A stretch of 64,000 nt of DNA from Legionella sheltonii (GTDB lineage Bacteria > Pseudomonadota > Gammaproteobacteria > Legionellales > Legionellaceae): positions 1-64,000 of the forward strand of contig NZ_JAPHOQ010000017.1 in assembly GCF_026191355.1 (NCBI RefSeq). Direction: 5' to 3'. Of this stretch, positions 34,671 to 44,221 are shown one piece after another. The position numbers and the translations under genes were made by a program. The notes under the pieces were generated by a model. It was not told the origin of the DNA. It saw nothing but the letters and a program-made list of their open reading frames with translations, and did no database searches. Every line of letters begins with the position of its first letter. Positions within the stretch are counted from its first letter, which is position 1.

Positions 34671-35840
34671 CAAGTCGTTGCTAGTAAATGGCTTTAAAAT
34701 TGCCTCAAAGGATGAATTAAAATTGACCTGTAGTGATTGTTCATGAAGAAGCCTCCAGGAATGAACTTATTTGCCCATTAAGATCAATTATCGCTCTGTT
34801 TAGTTTTATTTGAGACGAGTTATCGCCTGGGTTCAAACACCCCATAAGAAAAATTATGCTTTGCTCAGAGCTCTATTTGGGACTAAAAAAATGTCTCAGA
34901 TTGATCATTGTATAGGCTATGGTTTTCATGGCATAGTGATGTGGGCTATGATGCTCAAATCGAAGAAGCAAGCGTTTGAATTTGTCTTCCCAAGCAAAAA
35001 CTCGCTCAATCGTACGAAACCGCTCTTTAAAAATAGCTTTGTTGAATAACCGCTTTCTTCCTCGCTTGGAGCGTTTGCGATTGCGTTTGTTTTCATTAAT
35101 ATTTGGGATCATGCCCGCGTTAAAGATCATCTTGCGATTGGCTTTGCAATCATAAACACCATCAAGGCTCATTACCGAGCCCTCCAGTGAGAAGCCCACT
35201 GCTTGGGCAATTTGTTTTAGGGGTTTAAACGCATCCCGTAGCATGGGGGATTCATTTTTGTTCCCTGGTCCAGTGACAAATGGCGCAATAACATTGCAGT
35301 TTCGGTCACAAAGAGCAACAACTTTGTCTCCTTTGAGATGTTTATGTCCACTGAACCCGAGGTTATCGCCCCTTTTTTAGCAGCAGTTGTTGTGCCGTCA
35401 CCATGAATAATACTTGTGTCGAGTAGATTGTTTTTGGAAAGTAATTCCACAGAGGCCTCAAACATCCGATCAAAGCAACCTTTCTTGAGCCAGGCTCTGA
35501 AGTGTTTGAAAATACGGGTGTAACTGATTTCTGGCTTGCCGTCAGCCATTTTATCAATCGGCAATTTATACCATTGGCACCCTGTATGAATGACGTACAA
35601 AATGTAGTTAAATATTTTATACAGTGCTACTTTGGGCCTTGGTCCGCGTTTTCCTTTTTGCAGATAGGGAAAGACAAATACATTGAACTCATTTTCAGTT
35701 AATTGCGTTGGAATCCTGTTGTAGCCTCGCTTACTCACATTAGCCCCCTGTTTTTATTTTCTTAATTATAAAATTAAATGTTGGGGCAATTTGTTGAATT
35801 TAAATGTATTTTTATAAATTACAAAACTAGCAACGAGTTG
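34671..35840 (-). mobile_element. IS5-family element, copy 2 (1170 bp)
   Basis: Same length, ends and coding content as copy 1, same orientation. The left neighbour is truncated istB, the right neighbour the C-terminal part of traC. Neither side continues on the other, so this copy also marks a rearrangement. Confidence 0.9.
34873..35738 (-). CDS. IS5-family transposase made by -1 frameshift (copy 2)
   Basis: Encodes the same two frames as copy 1 (173 codons at 35217-35738 and 123 codons at 34873-35244) with the same A-AAA-AAG slip site. All DDE residues are present in the fused product, so this copy could also be active. Confidence 0.88.
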
Positions 35841-36882
35841 TATTGATGTGGGAGGAAGTTACAAGAAATTATGCCAGGCACTAGGAGGGGTTTACCTGGA
35901 ATACAGTAATCTTGCGATGAATCCGTTTACTCATGTTTTAGACATTTTAAGAGAAATTGATGACATTATTGCCTTGTTTGAGCTGTTGGCGTGCCCCACC
36001 AGTGGGGCTACGGATGATGACAGAGGAACATTGCGTGAAGCAATTTTGACCGCATTTGGCAAAACAGGGAATCAAACACGAGTTGATGAGGTGCAGACTG
36101 AGTTGATCGCACTTTATGAGTCTAATAAAGAAACTTATCCTACAGCACGAATTCTTTCTAAAAATTTACAACGCTATTGCTCGTTTGCAGAACACGGGCA
36201 AGTGTTTAATCAACCCTCGCAACTGGCTCCTGATGCACGAGTGATTGTCGTTGACCTAAAGGAAATTGAAGACAATCAGAGTATTCGGGCTCCTGTATTA
36301 CTGTCTGTTATTTCTCAATTTCAAAGACGCATGTTTGATTCGGACAGAAGCAAGCAAAAGATGTGCATCATTGATGAAGCCTGGTCATTTTTTACAGGCG
36401 ATGCGATTGCGATTCAATTCATTACTAAAGGGTTTAGAACTGGGCGCAAACATAAGGCATCGTTTGTAACCATTACCCAAGGAATCGATGATTATTTTGA
36501 ATTTCCTGAGGCGCGTGCGGCCTGGGAAAATTCAGCAATCAAATTGATTTTCCTTCAAGACACCTCCTTGTTAGAGCATCAGAAAAAACACGAGACCTTT
36601 TCAGAACTTGAGGTGGCGATATTAAAAGCGTTTCCTAAGGCAAAGGATGCGGGCTTTTCCCAAGTTTTATTACGTGCCAATGGCATTTCCTCATTCCATC
36701 GGTTGTTTGTCTCGCCTTTTATTCGCGTGCTTTTATCTTCAGATGGAGATGATGTTCAGGCCGTGCAAAATTATCAGGCAAGGGGCTTAGAATATATGGA
36801 TGCCATCATGCGTGTTGCCAAGGAGCATTATCCGATGTCGCAGGTACAACCGATGAATCATGGGGTTGCCGATGGTGCTTAA
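35841..36882 (+). pseudogene. traC: TraC-type conjugation ATPase, N-terminal half missing
   Basis: The frame enters directly from the IS end (IDVGGSYKKLCQAL) and runs about 346 codons. It holds the Walker B region MCIIDEAWSFF, FITKGFRTGRKHKASFVTITQG and an SSFHRLFVSPF end, all typical of the F-type VirB4-like ATPase TraC, which is about 800-880 residues long. The P-loop half is gone. The GTG at 35848 offers a start but would give only a broken ATPase. Without TraC no pilus assembles, so the operon is probably not self-sufficient. Confidence 0.9.
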
Positions 36883-37231
36883 TCAATGGGATTTAAAATA
36901 TCGGATAGCTCTTGGGGCATTGGCTGTACTGGGTCTATTGCTTTGTTTGTTGGCTTTTGCCCACAAACACTCCTCTTTGGTTGTTATCGATATGACGCGC
37001 GTCATTCAAAAACCCTCCATGATGTTGGCACGTTCCAAACTCACCGAACAAGAACAATTAAAGATTATGAGGCGATTTTCAGCCCTCTTACCGGAAGTAA
37101 TTAAAGCTTATGGGGTATCGCATCAGGTAACGGTAATAAGCAGCCCTGTTTTATTCAGCCAAAATACCCAGGATGCGACGGATGAAATTGTCGCGCAAAC
37201 CATTTCAAGGATGAAGCATGAACAATACTAG
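36872..37231 (+). CDS. trbI: F-type transfer protein TrbI
   Basis: ATG 36872 overlaps the traC end and gives 119 residues. One membrane helix (about 12-33, IALGALAVLGLLLCLLAFAH) is followed by a periplasmic part with the QEQLKIMRRFSALLP block of F-type TrbI. In F, TrbI influences pilus retraction. The order traC-trbI-traW is the F order. It overlaps traW by 14 bases. Confidence 0.8.
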   Translation: MVLNQWDLKYRIALGALAVLGLLLCLLAFAHKHSSLVVIDMTRVIQKPSMMLARSKLTEQEQLKIMRRFSALLPEVIKAYGVSHQVTVISSPVLFSQNTQDATDEIVAQTISRMKHEQY

Positions 37232-37850
37232 GATGAGAAAGGGTTTGATGGTGTTGTTGATGATGAGCTTATACCTACATGCTCATGGACAAAATTTAGG
37301 GAGCTATGGGCAGGTATTTCCAGTTATAGAAGAAGATATCCGACATGTCATCATGAAACGATTAAGTATCATGCAACAAACAGGAGAGCTTGCTCGTCAT
37401 CAGCATGATATTAAACAACGGATTGCAGAACATGCCATACGACCTAAGCCACTTAATCTGCCGTCAACAGTTGAGCCTAAAACATTTTGTATTGACGCTT
37501 CCGTAACGGTATCCCGTGATGTTTGGACTCCTGATGGAATGCTCCTTGCTAAAGCGGGAACGCAAATTAATCCCTTTCAACACATTCAATTTAATAAAAC
37601 TTTGTTCTTTTTTAATGCGGATGATTCCAATCAAATGCAGTGGGTTAGAAAGCACTACCGTGATTACAAACAGGTCAAATTTATTCTTACTGGTGGAGAT
37701 ATTCGAGATGCTTCGGAGCTATTGGGGCGAGTTTATTTTGATGTAAATGGGGTACTGATTCATAAGCTCCATATCAAAAACGTACCTAGTGTAGTGAATC
37801 AAGAGGGTCTTTATTGGCAGATTAAAGAAATTGGAGCTCATGATGCCTAG
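37218..37850 (+). CDS. traW: F-type transfer protein TraW
   Basis: A 210-residue exported protein with a signal peptide ending near AHG (residue 23). The N-terminal block GSYGQVFPVIEEDIRHVIM is the TraW signature, and PKTFCIDASVTVSRDV and GGDIRDASELLGRVYFDV follow. TraW is a periplasmic assembly protein of the F pilus and works with TrbC. The overlap with traU (start at 37840 or 37843) suggests coupling. Confidence 0.9.
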   Translation: MNNTRMRKGLMVLLMMSLYLHAHGQNLGSYGQVFPVIEEDIRHVIMKRLSIMQQTGELARHQHDIKQRIAEHAIRPKPLNLPSTVEPKTFCIDASVTVSRDVWTPDGMLLAKAGTQINPFQHIQFNKTLFFFNADDSNQMQWVRKHYRDYKQVKFILTGGDIRDASELLGRVYFDVNGVLIHKLHIKNVPSVVNQEGLYWQIKEIGAHDA

Positions 37851-38820
37851 ATTCTTATTTTATATCAGTTTGCTCTTTTTAGGATGGTATTCTCCACTTC
37901 ATGCTTCTCAATGTAAGGGACATTTTGTTAATCCTATAACAGACATTTGCTGGAATTGCTTGTTTCCTTTATCCATTGGAAACTTTAATGTGGTGAATAG
38001 CCATTATCCCGATCCAAAAAATCCAGGTAATCCTTTATGTTCTTGTCCTCATAAAGGACAGCTCTTGGGCGTTACTATAGGCTATTGGGAGCCTTTTGCT
38101 TTGGCCGATGTGACGCGAAAGCCTTACTGTATGGTCAATCTAGGTATTCAGCTCCACATTAAAGATCAAGGTTTGGGTGGTTCCCAAATGCCTGATACGG
38201 ATGGCAAAGGAGCTTTTTATTACGTGCATTGGTACAAATATCCTTTGATGTATTGGCTGCAAGTGCTTACATCGATTGGATGTATGGAAACTGAAGATTT
38301 TGATGTGATGTATTTAAGTGAGCTTGATCCAACCTGGAATGATTCTGAATTTGCATTTGTCATCAACCCCGAAGCAACTTTATTCAGTAGCCCTCCTGCG
38401 CGAGCAGCATGTGCCGCCGATGCCACAGCAGCCTTGACGGGCATGCCCATCGATTCTTTATTTTGGTGTCAGGGCGCCCAAGGCTCAACCTATCCATTGA
38501 CAGGGTTTGTGGCCAACCAGTCAAGCCCTATTTCTGCGGCAACGCTTTTAACAGAGCGCGTGGACTTCAAATTGCATCGGATGGGTGCGATTACTGATTC
38601 AGTAGGTAAAGACGCGCCTCTTATTTGTAAAACATACGCCTCATCCATTTTACCCAAAAGCCGCTACCGCTACCAATTGGTGAATACATTGCCTGAAGCG
38701 CGCCTTTGTCATCCTTTTGGACATTCGGTAATTACGTGGGAGGCAGGGCATACCTACCCAAGTGATGGCGATAACTTTGGGTTTTTAATTTTTAAAAAAA
38801 GAAATTGCTGTTTCCTTTAA
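37840..38820 (+). CDS. traU: F-type transfer protein TraU
   Basis: About 326 residues from ATG 37840, which overlaps the traW stop. Signal peptide ends near LHAS. The mature protein is cysteine-rich with the TraU blocks CWNCLFPLSIGNFNV, IGYWEPFALADVTRKPYCMV and DPTWNDSEFAFV. TraU is a periplasmic protein needed for DNA transfer more than for pilus growth. The last residues (NCCFL) are intact and the gene is complete. Confidence 0.93.
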   Translation: MMPRFLFYISLLFLGWYSPLHASQCKGHFVNPITDICWNCLFPLSIGNFNVVNSHYPDPKNPGNPLCSCPHKGQLLGVTIGYWEPFALADVTRKPYCMVNLGIQLHIKDQGLGGSQMPDTDGKGAFYYVHWYKYPLMYWLQVLTSIGCMETEDFDVMYLSELDPTWNDSEFAFVINPEATLFSSPPARAACAADATAALTGMPIDSLFWCQGAQGSTYPLTGFVANQSSPISAATLLTERVDFKLHRMGAITDSVGKDAPLICKTYASSILPKSRYRYQLVNTLPEARLCHPFGHSVITWEAGHTYPSDGDNFGFLIFKKRNCCFL

Positions 38821-38873
38821 AAAGGAGTGATTTGTAATGATTGATTATCCAAGCGTATTTAAGGAGTTTAAGC

Positions 38874-39533
38874 ATGCTCAATAAAACAGTGTGGTTCAGT
38901 TTCATATTATGGTCTGTAACCGTTTATGCCAATACGAATGATGAGATTGCAGCATACTTGGCTCTTGGCCGCGAGCAAAAATCTGCGATACCAAGCAGCA
39001 CCTTAGAATTTTTAAGCAGGAATTCATCACAGACCAAATTGGAATACAGAAGCCTTACCGATGCGATTATAAGCCATGAAGGTAATCGCATCGCAGGCCA
39101 ACAAAAACCTAAAAACGTGGATGGCGCTGTTTTGTTTGTCTCATTTTCCATGCCTGAGTCACTTTTATTTGCATTGGGTGATGAGGCTTCGCGATTTAAT
39201 ATTCCTTTGGTCATCAATGGATTAGTTGATGGCGATTTTAAAAAAACGATTCAGAGATTTAAACATCTGAATCAAGAAGCTACCAAGCGTCATTTAAATT
39301 TTCAAGGGGTATCGATTGATCCGGTTTGGTTTACCCAATATCGCATCTCTTCTGTTCCTGCATTGGTGGTGACTCATGGCTCATCATGTCAATCAGAAAC
39401 AAGGTGTCCTGATGCATCATTTGATGTAGTTTACGGCAATGCAAATCTTAAAAAAAGCCTTGAATTAATAGGGACTAAAGGAGGTGCAGCGCCTGATGTA
39501 GCACAAAAAATATTGGAGCATGGACATGTTTAA
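38874..39533 (+). CDS. trbC: F-type pilin assembly protein TrbC
   Basis: The start at 38874 follows AAGGAG and gives 219 residues with a signal peptide ending near VYA. The C-terminal part (about 85-205) has the TrbC thioredoxin-like fold (VDGAVLFVSFSMPESLLFAL, then PLVINGLVDG and SIDPVWFTQYRI). TrbC is periplasmic and pairs with TraW in pilus assembly. It overlaps traN by 14 bases. Confidence 0.9.
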   Translation: MLNKTVWFSFILWSVTVYANTNDEIAAYLALGREQKSAIPSSTLEFLSRNSSQTKLEYRSLTDAIISHEGNRIAGQQKPKNVDGAVLFVSFSMPESLLFALGDEASRFNIPLVINGLVDGDFKKTIQRFKHLNQEATKRHLNFQGVSIDPVWFTQYRISSVPALVVTHGSSCQSETRCPDASFDVVYGNANLKKSLELIGTKGGAAPDVAQKILEHGHV

Positions 39534-41328
39534 ATGCATCATTGGATTAGCATTGACGTATGGATTGGTGGTTACGGCCTTGGCCAATACAACCGCACAA
39601 GATTTTCCGCAATTAAAAAACTATGCAAAATCGTTAAGAGGACAAACGCGTGAGGCGTTAAATCAATTTCATCCTGAAACAACCTTTAAGGACTACAATG
39701 AAAGCCCTGTGCAAAAAAATTACTACCAGGGTATTGAAACTGAAAAAACGGATTTGAGTGTCGTAGCCTCTCAAGCATTAAAAGAGGATGCAGGAGGCCA
39801 AGAGGTCATGAAGCATTTTGGCGAGCGACAGCTTGAAGTCAATACCCAAAGCACAGCCATCCAACAAGCAAAATTAATAGAGGAAGAAAGTTATGCCATC
39901 ACGCACGGTATTTCTAATGATCGCATTCATTGTGATGAAACATCAAAGCCCTGTGAACTAAAAGCACATGATGAGGTATGTCATACCTCAAGAACATTGC
40001 CTGATGGGCAATGTTCTAAAAAGCTTAAGGTGGAAGTCAATCGAGAACACATTAATAAACCCATTTACATCGAATTTACTGTTAAAAAGAAATGGGAGGG
40101 GTACATCAGTGTCAACCTTATTACAGGTGCGATTACCAACGCGGTTTCCGGTCAAGTGACCAGTCCTGTGGCACTGAAACAACCCTGTGACCACTTAAAG
40201 GCTACGATTCACTCCATTCGCAATAATGGACAAGCAGCACCCTGGGTTAAAGTCACCACTCATCCTAGTTGTCAAAACAATGGGTTATTGGTACTGCACC
40301 TTACCCAAAAATGGGCGCGTTACTACCCAATTCAAATCCGTTTAACGCTTGACGCCACGTCTCGTGCCTATGTCAATGAAGAGCATTGGGATACTGATTG
40401 TGGTGCATTGGAACGCAGTGGTTTATGCCAAATAAAAAAAGAACAGTGTACTGAAGCCAATACGACCCATGTGATTGAGGGGCTGCCTGTCACACGCCCA
40501 TGTTGGGCAATTGATGCAACGTACCGTTGTGTTTCAGCCCATGCCGATGAATGTGTGGTACAAAAAAATAAAGGCTGTCTGCAATCAAGCTCACGGTGTA
40601 CTTTAATCGAGAACAATGCCTGCTCGTTATATGAGCAAGTATATCGCTGCCAGGATTCGGTTTGCCCAAAGCCAATACCCTGTATTAAGAATCTATTTTG
40701 TGCTGATGGGGAGTGTGCGGAGCGTTCTGCAACCCAAAATGAAGATTTTGGGGCGGCCATGGCGCCTCTTTCCGTAGTTGGAGAGGCAGGAGCAGAGTTT
40801 GGCAAAACCCAAGCCTCTCTTTTTTCAGGGCACCCATTACGATGTAAAATTTGGATATTTGATTTGGTTGATTGCTGCTCCAAAGATGGATGGCTTGATA
40901 AAATACACATTAATTTGTGCCGCGAAGAAGACAAAGAATTAGGGAAGGCTAAAAATAATTATGTAGCACATTATGTGGGTGAGTATTGCTCTGAAAAAAT
41001 ATTAGGCGTGTGTACTGAGTACAAAAATACCTACTGTGTTTTTGATAGCAAAATGGCACGTATTGTTCAGGAGGAAGGGCGCTTAAAACAGCTTAATTCT
41101 AATGCTTTAGGCGATGCCGAACATACTACATGCCCTGGTTTAAGTGTTAATGAGTTACAACGTTTGGATATGGGGCGTATCAATTTTTTAAGTCCGGTAT
41201 ATCCCTATCCTCATGGAACCTCAATGAAAGAGGCAGGTATTGTGGGGGATGTTACTTTAAACAGCCCCAATCCTGCCAAAACCATGGATGAAATTCAACG
41301 ACGCGTACAACAAAGGGCAGCATCATGA
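39520..41328 (+). CDS. traN: Mating-pair stabilisation protein TraN
   Basis: A 602-residue exported protein with about two dozen cysteines, mostly between residues 120 and 500, typical of TraN. Signal peptide ends near ALA. Blocks such as FDLVDCCSKDGW and LNLCREE-like LCREEDKELG lie near 445-470. TraN sits in the outer membrane and touches a recipient outer-membrane protein. The start overlaps trbC. Recipient specificity cannot be read from the sequence. Confidence 0.9.
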   Translation: MDMFKCIIGLALTYGLVVTALANTTAQDFPQLKNYAKSLRGQTREALNQFHPETTFKDYNESPVQKNYYQGIETEKTDLSVVASQALKEDAGGQEVMKHFGERQLEVNTQSTAIQQAKLIEEESYAITHGISNDRIHCDETSKPCELKAHDEVCHTSRTLPDGQCSKKLKVEVNREHINKPIYIEFTVKKKWEGYISVNLITGAITNAVSGQVTSPVALKQPCDHLKATIHSIRNNGQAAPWVKVTTHPSCQNNGLLVLHLTQKWARYYPIQIRLTLDATSRAYVNEEHWDTDCGALERSGLCQIKKEQCTEANTTHVIEGLPVTRPCWAIDATYRCVSAHADECVVQKNKGCLQSSSRCTLIENNACSLYEQVYRCQDSVCPKPIPCIKNLFCADGECAERSATQNEDFGAAMAPLSVVGEAGAEFGKTQASLFSGHPLRCKIWIFDLVDCCSKDGWLDKIHINLCREEDKELGKAKNNYVAHYVGEYCSEKILGVCTEYKNTYCVFDSKMARIVQEEGRLKQLNSNALGDAEHTTCPGLSVNELQRLDMGRINFLSPVYPYPHGTSMKEAGIVGDVTLNSPNPAKTMDEIQRRVQQRAAS

Positions 41329-42110
41329 TGAAAAAACTTACTTGCCTTTTGATGATCCTGGCTGCCCAAGTCAACGCCGATTTCGTAAAAGTTCCTGCAC
41401 ATGGTTTTCATTGGTATAGCAATGATGAAAAAGAGCCCAAGATAAAACATCAAGAGCTACTTAAACCATCAGCACGACCACAAACACCGTATGAACAACT
41501 TATGGAGGTACGGCATGTCACATTAAATAAGTTGGCTTCCGCTTTAATGAATCCTTCATTTGATGCGACATTAGAATACATGAAGGCTCAACAAGGTTAT
41601 GCCAAAAATAATCAGAAGTTTGTGCAATATTGGCAAGAAGTGCTAATGACGCATCCTGAGCTTGATCATACCTTGAATTTTCCTACGGATAACTCAGCAA
41701 TTGCTATTCGTAATGACTCCATGAATCTCTTGATGGAACGAGTCGTAAAGGAAGGGGCGAAACGCTATGGCTTGATTCTTTTTTATCGGGGGAATAGTTC
41801 CATTTCGCAAAAAATGATTAGCCATCTCGTGCCGTTTGTGATGCAAACCCATTTTTCCATGATTTCTGTGACCACAGATGGGCAGCCGATTGAAGGACTG
41901 CCTAACCCGAAAAATATTCCATTGGAAGTGGTGCAACACACGATGAATTTGCAATCACGTTATATGCCAGCACTGTTTCTGGTCGATTTAAAAACGCAAA
42001 AAATGTCGCCTTTGTCTTACGGTTATGTCTCTGTGGCTGAATTGAAGGAGCGATTATTGGACGTAGCGACCCATTACAAACGATTCAGTTATGAGGGGAT
42101 TGGCGCATGA
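41325..42110 (+). CDS. traF: F-type transfer protein TraF
   Basis: A 261-residue exported protein with a signal peptide ending near VNA. Residues about 150-255 form a thioredoxin-like domain without the CXXC pair (LILFYRGNSSISQKM), as is usual for TraF. GFHWYSNDE near residue 27 is a family block. TraF is periplasmic and helps assemble the pilus. It overlaps traN and the following trbB-like gene by 4 bases each. Confidence 0.9.
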   Translation: MMKKLTCLLMILAAQVNADFVKVPAHGFHWYSNDEKEPKIKHQELLKPSARPQTPYEQLMEVRHVTLNKLASALMNPSFDATLEYMKAQQGYAKNNQKFVQYWQEVLMTHPELDHTLNFPTDNSAIAIRNDSMNLLMERVVKEGAKRYGLILFYRGNSSISQKMISHLVPFVMQTHFSMISVTTDGQPIEGLPNPKNIPLEVVQHTMNLQSRYMPALFLVDLKTQKMSPLSYGYVSVAELKERLLDVATHYKRFSYEGIGA

Positions 42111-42601
42111 TGGTTCGAATACTTTTGGTTTTATTGTTGTGTATTGGCAAGGCTTCATATGCCAATAAGGCGGTTGACGAACTCAATGCTATGCTTGTTA
42201 AAAAACAAGCGCCAAAAACAAATGTTGCGTCGCAAAGCTCCGAAATTCGAGACTTGTCCGAAAACTATTATTTTGTGTTTATTTATCGCAGCACATGCCC
42301 TCATTGCCATAAGTTTGCACCTATTTTAAAGGATTTTTCCAACACGTTTCACATCAAAGTTCAAGGATACAGTTTAGATAGTGAGTCGTTGGAGGGGTTT
42401 GATGGCAAACCATTAACCCCAGAATTATTTCAAACTTTTTATGTGGACGGTGGTTTTAAAGCCACGGTGCCCGCACTGTTTTTAGTCAATCGCCATACGA
42501 AAGAAGCCTATGCCGTATTGTTTGGTGAGGCTTCTCCTTATCAATTGGCACGTCGTGTCCATGAATTAAAACAACACATTGAGGAGCGATTTCATGAATA
42601 A
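42107..42601 (+). CDS. trbB: TrbB-like periplasmic thiol-disulfide protein
   Basis: A 164-residue exported thioredoxin-fold protein with a signal peptide ending near SYA. The active site is CPHCH (STCPHCHKFAPILKDF, residues about 62-77), the DsbC-like form of F TrbB. A cis-proline block TVPALFLVN is near residue 124. It would form or correct disulfides in cysteine-rich TraU, TraN and TraH. Overlaps its neighbours on both sides. Confidence 0.88.
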   Translation: MMVRILLVLLLCIGKASYANKAVDELNAMLVKKQAPKTNVASQSSEIRDLSENYYFVFIYRSTCPHCHKFAPILKDFSNTFHIKVQGYSLDSESLEGFDGKPLTPELFQTFYVDGGFKATVPALFLVNRHTKEAYAVLFGEASPYQLARRVHELKQHIEERFHE

Positions 42602-42851
42602 AGTTTTTGGGCTCATTATCGGATTGGTTTTTTGCACGATTGCATGTGCAAGTCACAATATATTTGACGAGCTACCGCAAATAAATAGTTTCGATTTAGT
42701 ATCTGAGGGTGATTGTCCAGCATTTAACCCTCAAAAAAGATGCAGTGATCTGGATACAGTTTTTTATGGCTGTAAAGAAATACCAGACAGTCTAGAAGAA
42801 GTGCATCAAAGGACAGCTTTTGATTTTGCGCAAAATGCGGGAGGGCAATGA
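42594..42851 (+). CDS. Small exported protein in the tra operon
   Basis: Start ATG 42594 overlaps the trbB end and gives 85 residues. The signal peptide runs to about residue 20 (CTIACAS) and could be a lipoprotein signal (TIAC). The mature part has four cysteines (DCPAF, KRCSD, YGCKE among them). It overlaps traH by 4 bases. No F counterpart is recognised. A role in mating-pair formation is inferred from its place. Confidence 0.65.
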   Translation: MNKVFGLIIGLVFCTIACASHNIFDELPQINSFDLVSEGDCPAFNPQKRCSDLDTVFYGCKEIPDSLEEVHQRTAFDFAQNAGGQ

Positions 42852-44221
42852 TGATGCAATTCATAGTCGTTATCTCAATGTTTTTTTTGAGTTCCATAAC
42901 CTACGCGAGCGCAAGTAGCGATCTGAATCATTTTTTTAACAACTTAGGCTTTAGTGCGAATGTTACAGGCTCACACTCCTATGAGTCACAAGCAGCAGGC
43001 TTTGCTTCATTAGGTTCCGTTTATGCAAGAAATCAGGTGCGAACAATTCAGATTGCTCATGTGGATGTGCCTGGCTTTCGTTCCGGTTGTGGCGGGATAG
43101 ATGTATTTGCAGGAGGTTTTTCTTACATTAAGGCGTCACAAATTGTTGATTTCATGCAGTCCATTTTAAGCAGTGGTGCGGGTTATGCCTTAAATCTTGC
43201 TCTTGAAACTGAGTTACCTGAAATTGCGCACTCCATGCAGTACATGCAAAAACTGGCTAACGACATTAATGGAACCAATTTTAATTCGTGTGAAATGGGC
43301 GAAAATTTGAGCGCGGCAGTTTGGCCAAGGAATAGGGCTGCTCATCAAAAACTCTGTGAAGACATAGGCAGCCACACCGGTAAATTTAGAGATTGGGCAG
43401 AAGCTAGACAAAAATGTTCCACAGGTGGTGAGATGGAGCAACACTTAGAGGCTGCGAAAAATAACCCTGAATACAAAGAGCGAGTTTTAGTCAATACCAA
43501 TGTGGTTTGGGATGCATTACAACTTAATGATTTTATCAAAAAGGATGCAAAGATCGCTGAAGTATATCTATCGATTTCAGGAACTTTGGTATTTGATGCG
43601 AAAGGGGGAATTAAGACTTATCCTTCTTTGGCAACGAATCAAGACTTTATTAAAGCCTTACTTTATGGTGGGAAACTTCCCAGTTATCAATGCACCGATA
43701 CGGGTACTCCAATGAAATGTGTGTCGATTAATGCAGAAGGCAGTCAAACCATTCAAAGTAAAGACTCATTAGTGTTCCAGGTGCAAACACTACTTCAAGG
43801 AATATACGAGCATATTAAATCAGAAACCGCGTTAACAGAAGAGCAAAAGGGTTTAATCGAGATGACTCAACCTTCAGTATTTCAGATGATTTCAGCAAGC
43901 GCCCAACAAAATATAGGCATTCAAAGCAGTTACGAGTTAGCACAGAGTGTGGCTACCGATTTGCTTGCCCAATATCTTGCTAATTCGCTTGAGGTGATTC
44001 GTGCATCACTTGCAGGCAAAGATTTAGGAAGTAGCAATGAAGAAAAGCTATTTAAGAGCATCGAAGTGGCACAGGAATTTGTGGCACGCTTCAATAGCGA
44101 CACTCGCGAACGATTTAATGCGGCACTCACCACCAATCAATTGGTTCAGAACAACGTAAAACAAGCACTCCATACATTAACTCCGATGTTACGGAAAGCT
44201 TATATAGGAGGGGCAGCATGA
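42848..44221 (+). CDS. traH: F-type pilus assembly protein TraH
   Basis: A 457-residue exported protein with a signal peptide ending near TYA. The N-terminal TraH blocks are clear (NHFFNNLGFSANVTGSHSYE, then QAAGFASLGSVYAR and SGCGGIDVFAGGFSYI). Helical and coiled-coil stretches dominate the second half. TraH is periplasmic with outer-membrane association. It overlaps traG by 4 bases. Confidence 0.94.
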   Translation: MMMQFIVVISMFFLSSITYASASSDLNHFFNNLGFSANVTGSHSYESQAAGFASLGSVYARNQVRTIQIAHVDVPGFRSGCGGIDVFAGGFSYIKASQIVDFMQSILSSGAGYALNLALETELPEIAHSMQYMQKLANDINGTNFNSCEMGENLSAAVWPRNRAAHQKLCEDIGSHTGKFRDWAEARQKCSTGGEMEQHLEAAKNNPEYKERVLVNTNVVWDALQLNDFIKKDAKIAEVYLSISGTLVFDAKGGIKTYPSLATNQDFIKALLYGGKLPSYQCTDTGTPMKCVSINAEGSQTIQSKDSLVFQVQTLLQGIYEHIKSETALTEEQKGLIEMTQPSVFQMISASAQQNIGIQSSYELAQSVATDLLAQYLANSLEVIRASLAGKDLGSSNEEKLFKSIEVAQEFVARFNSDTRERFNAALTTNQLVQNNVKQALHTLTPMLRKAYIGGAA

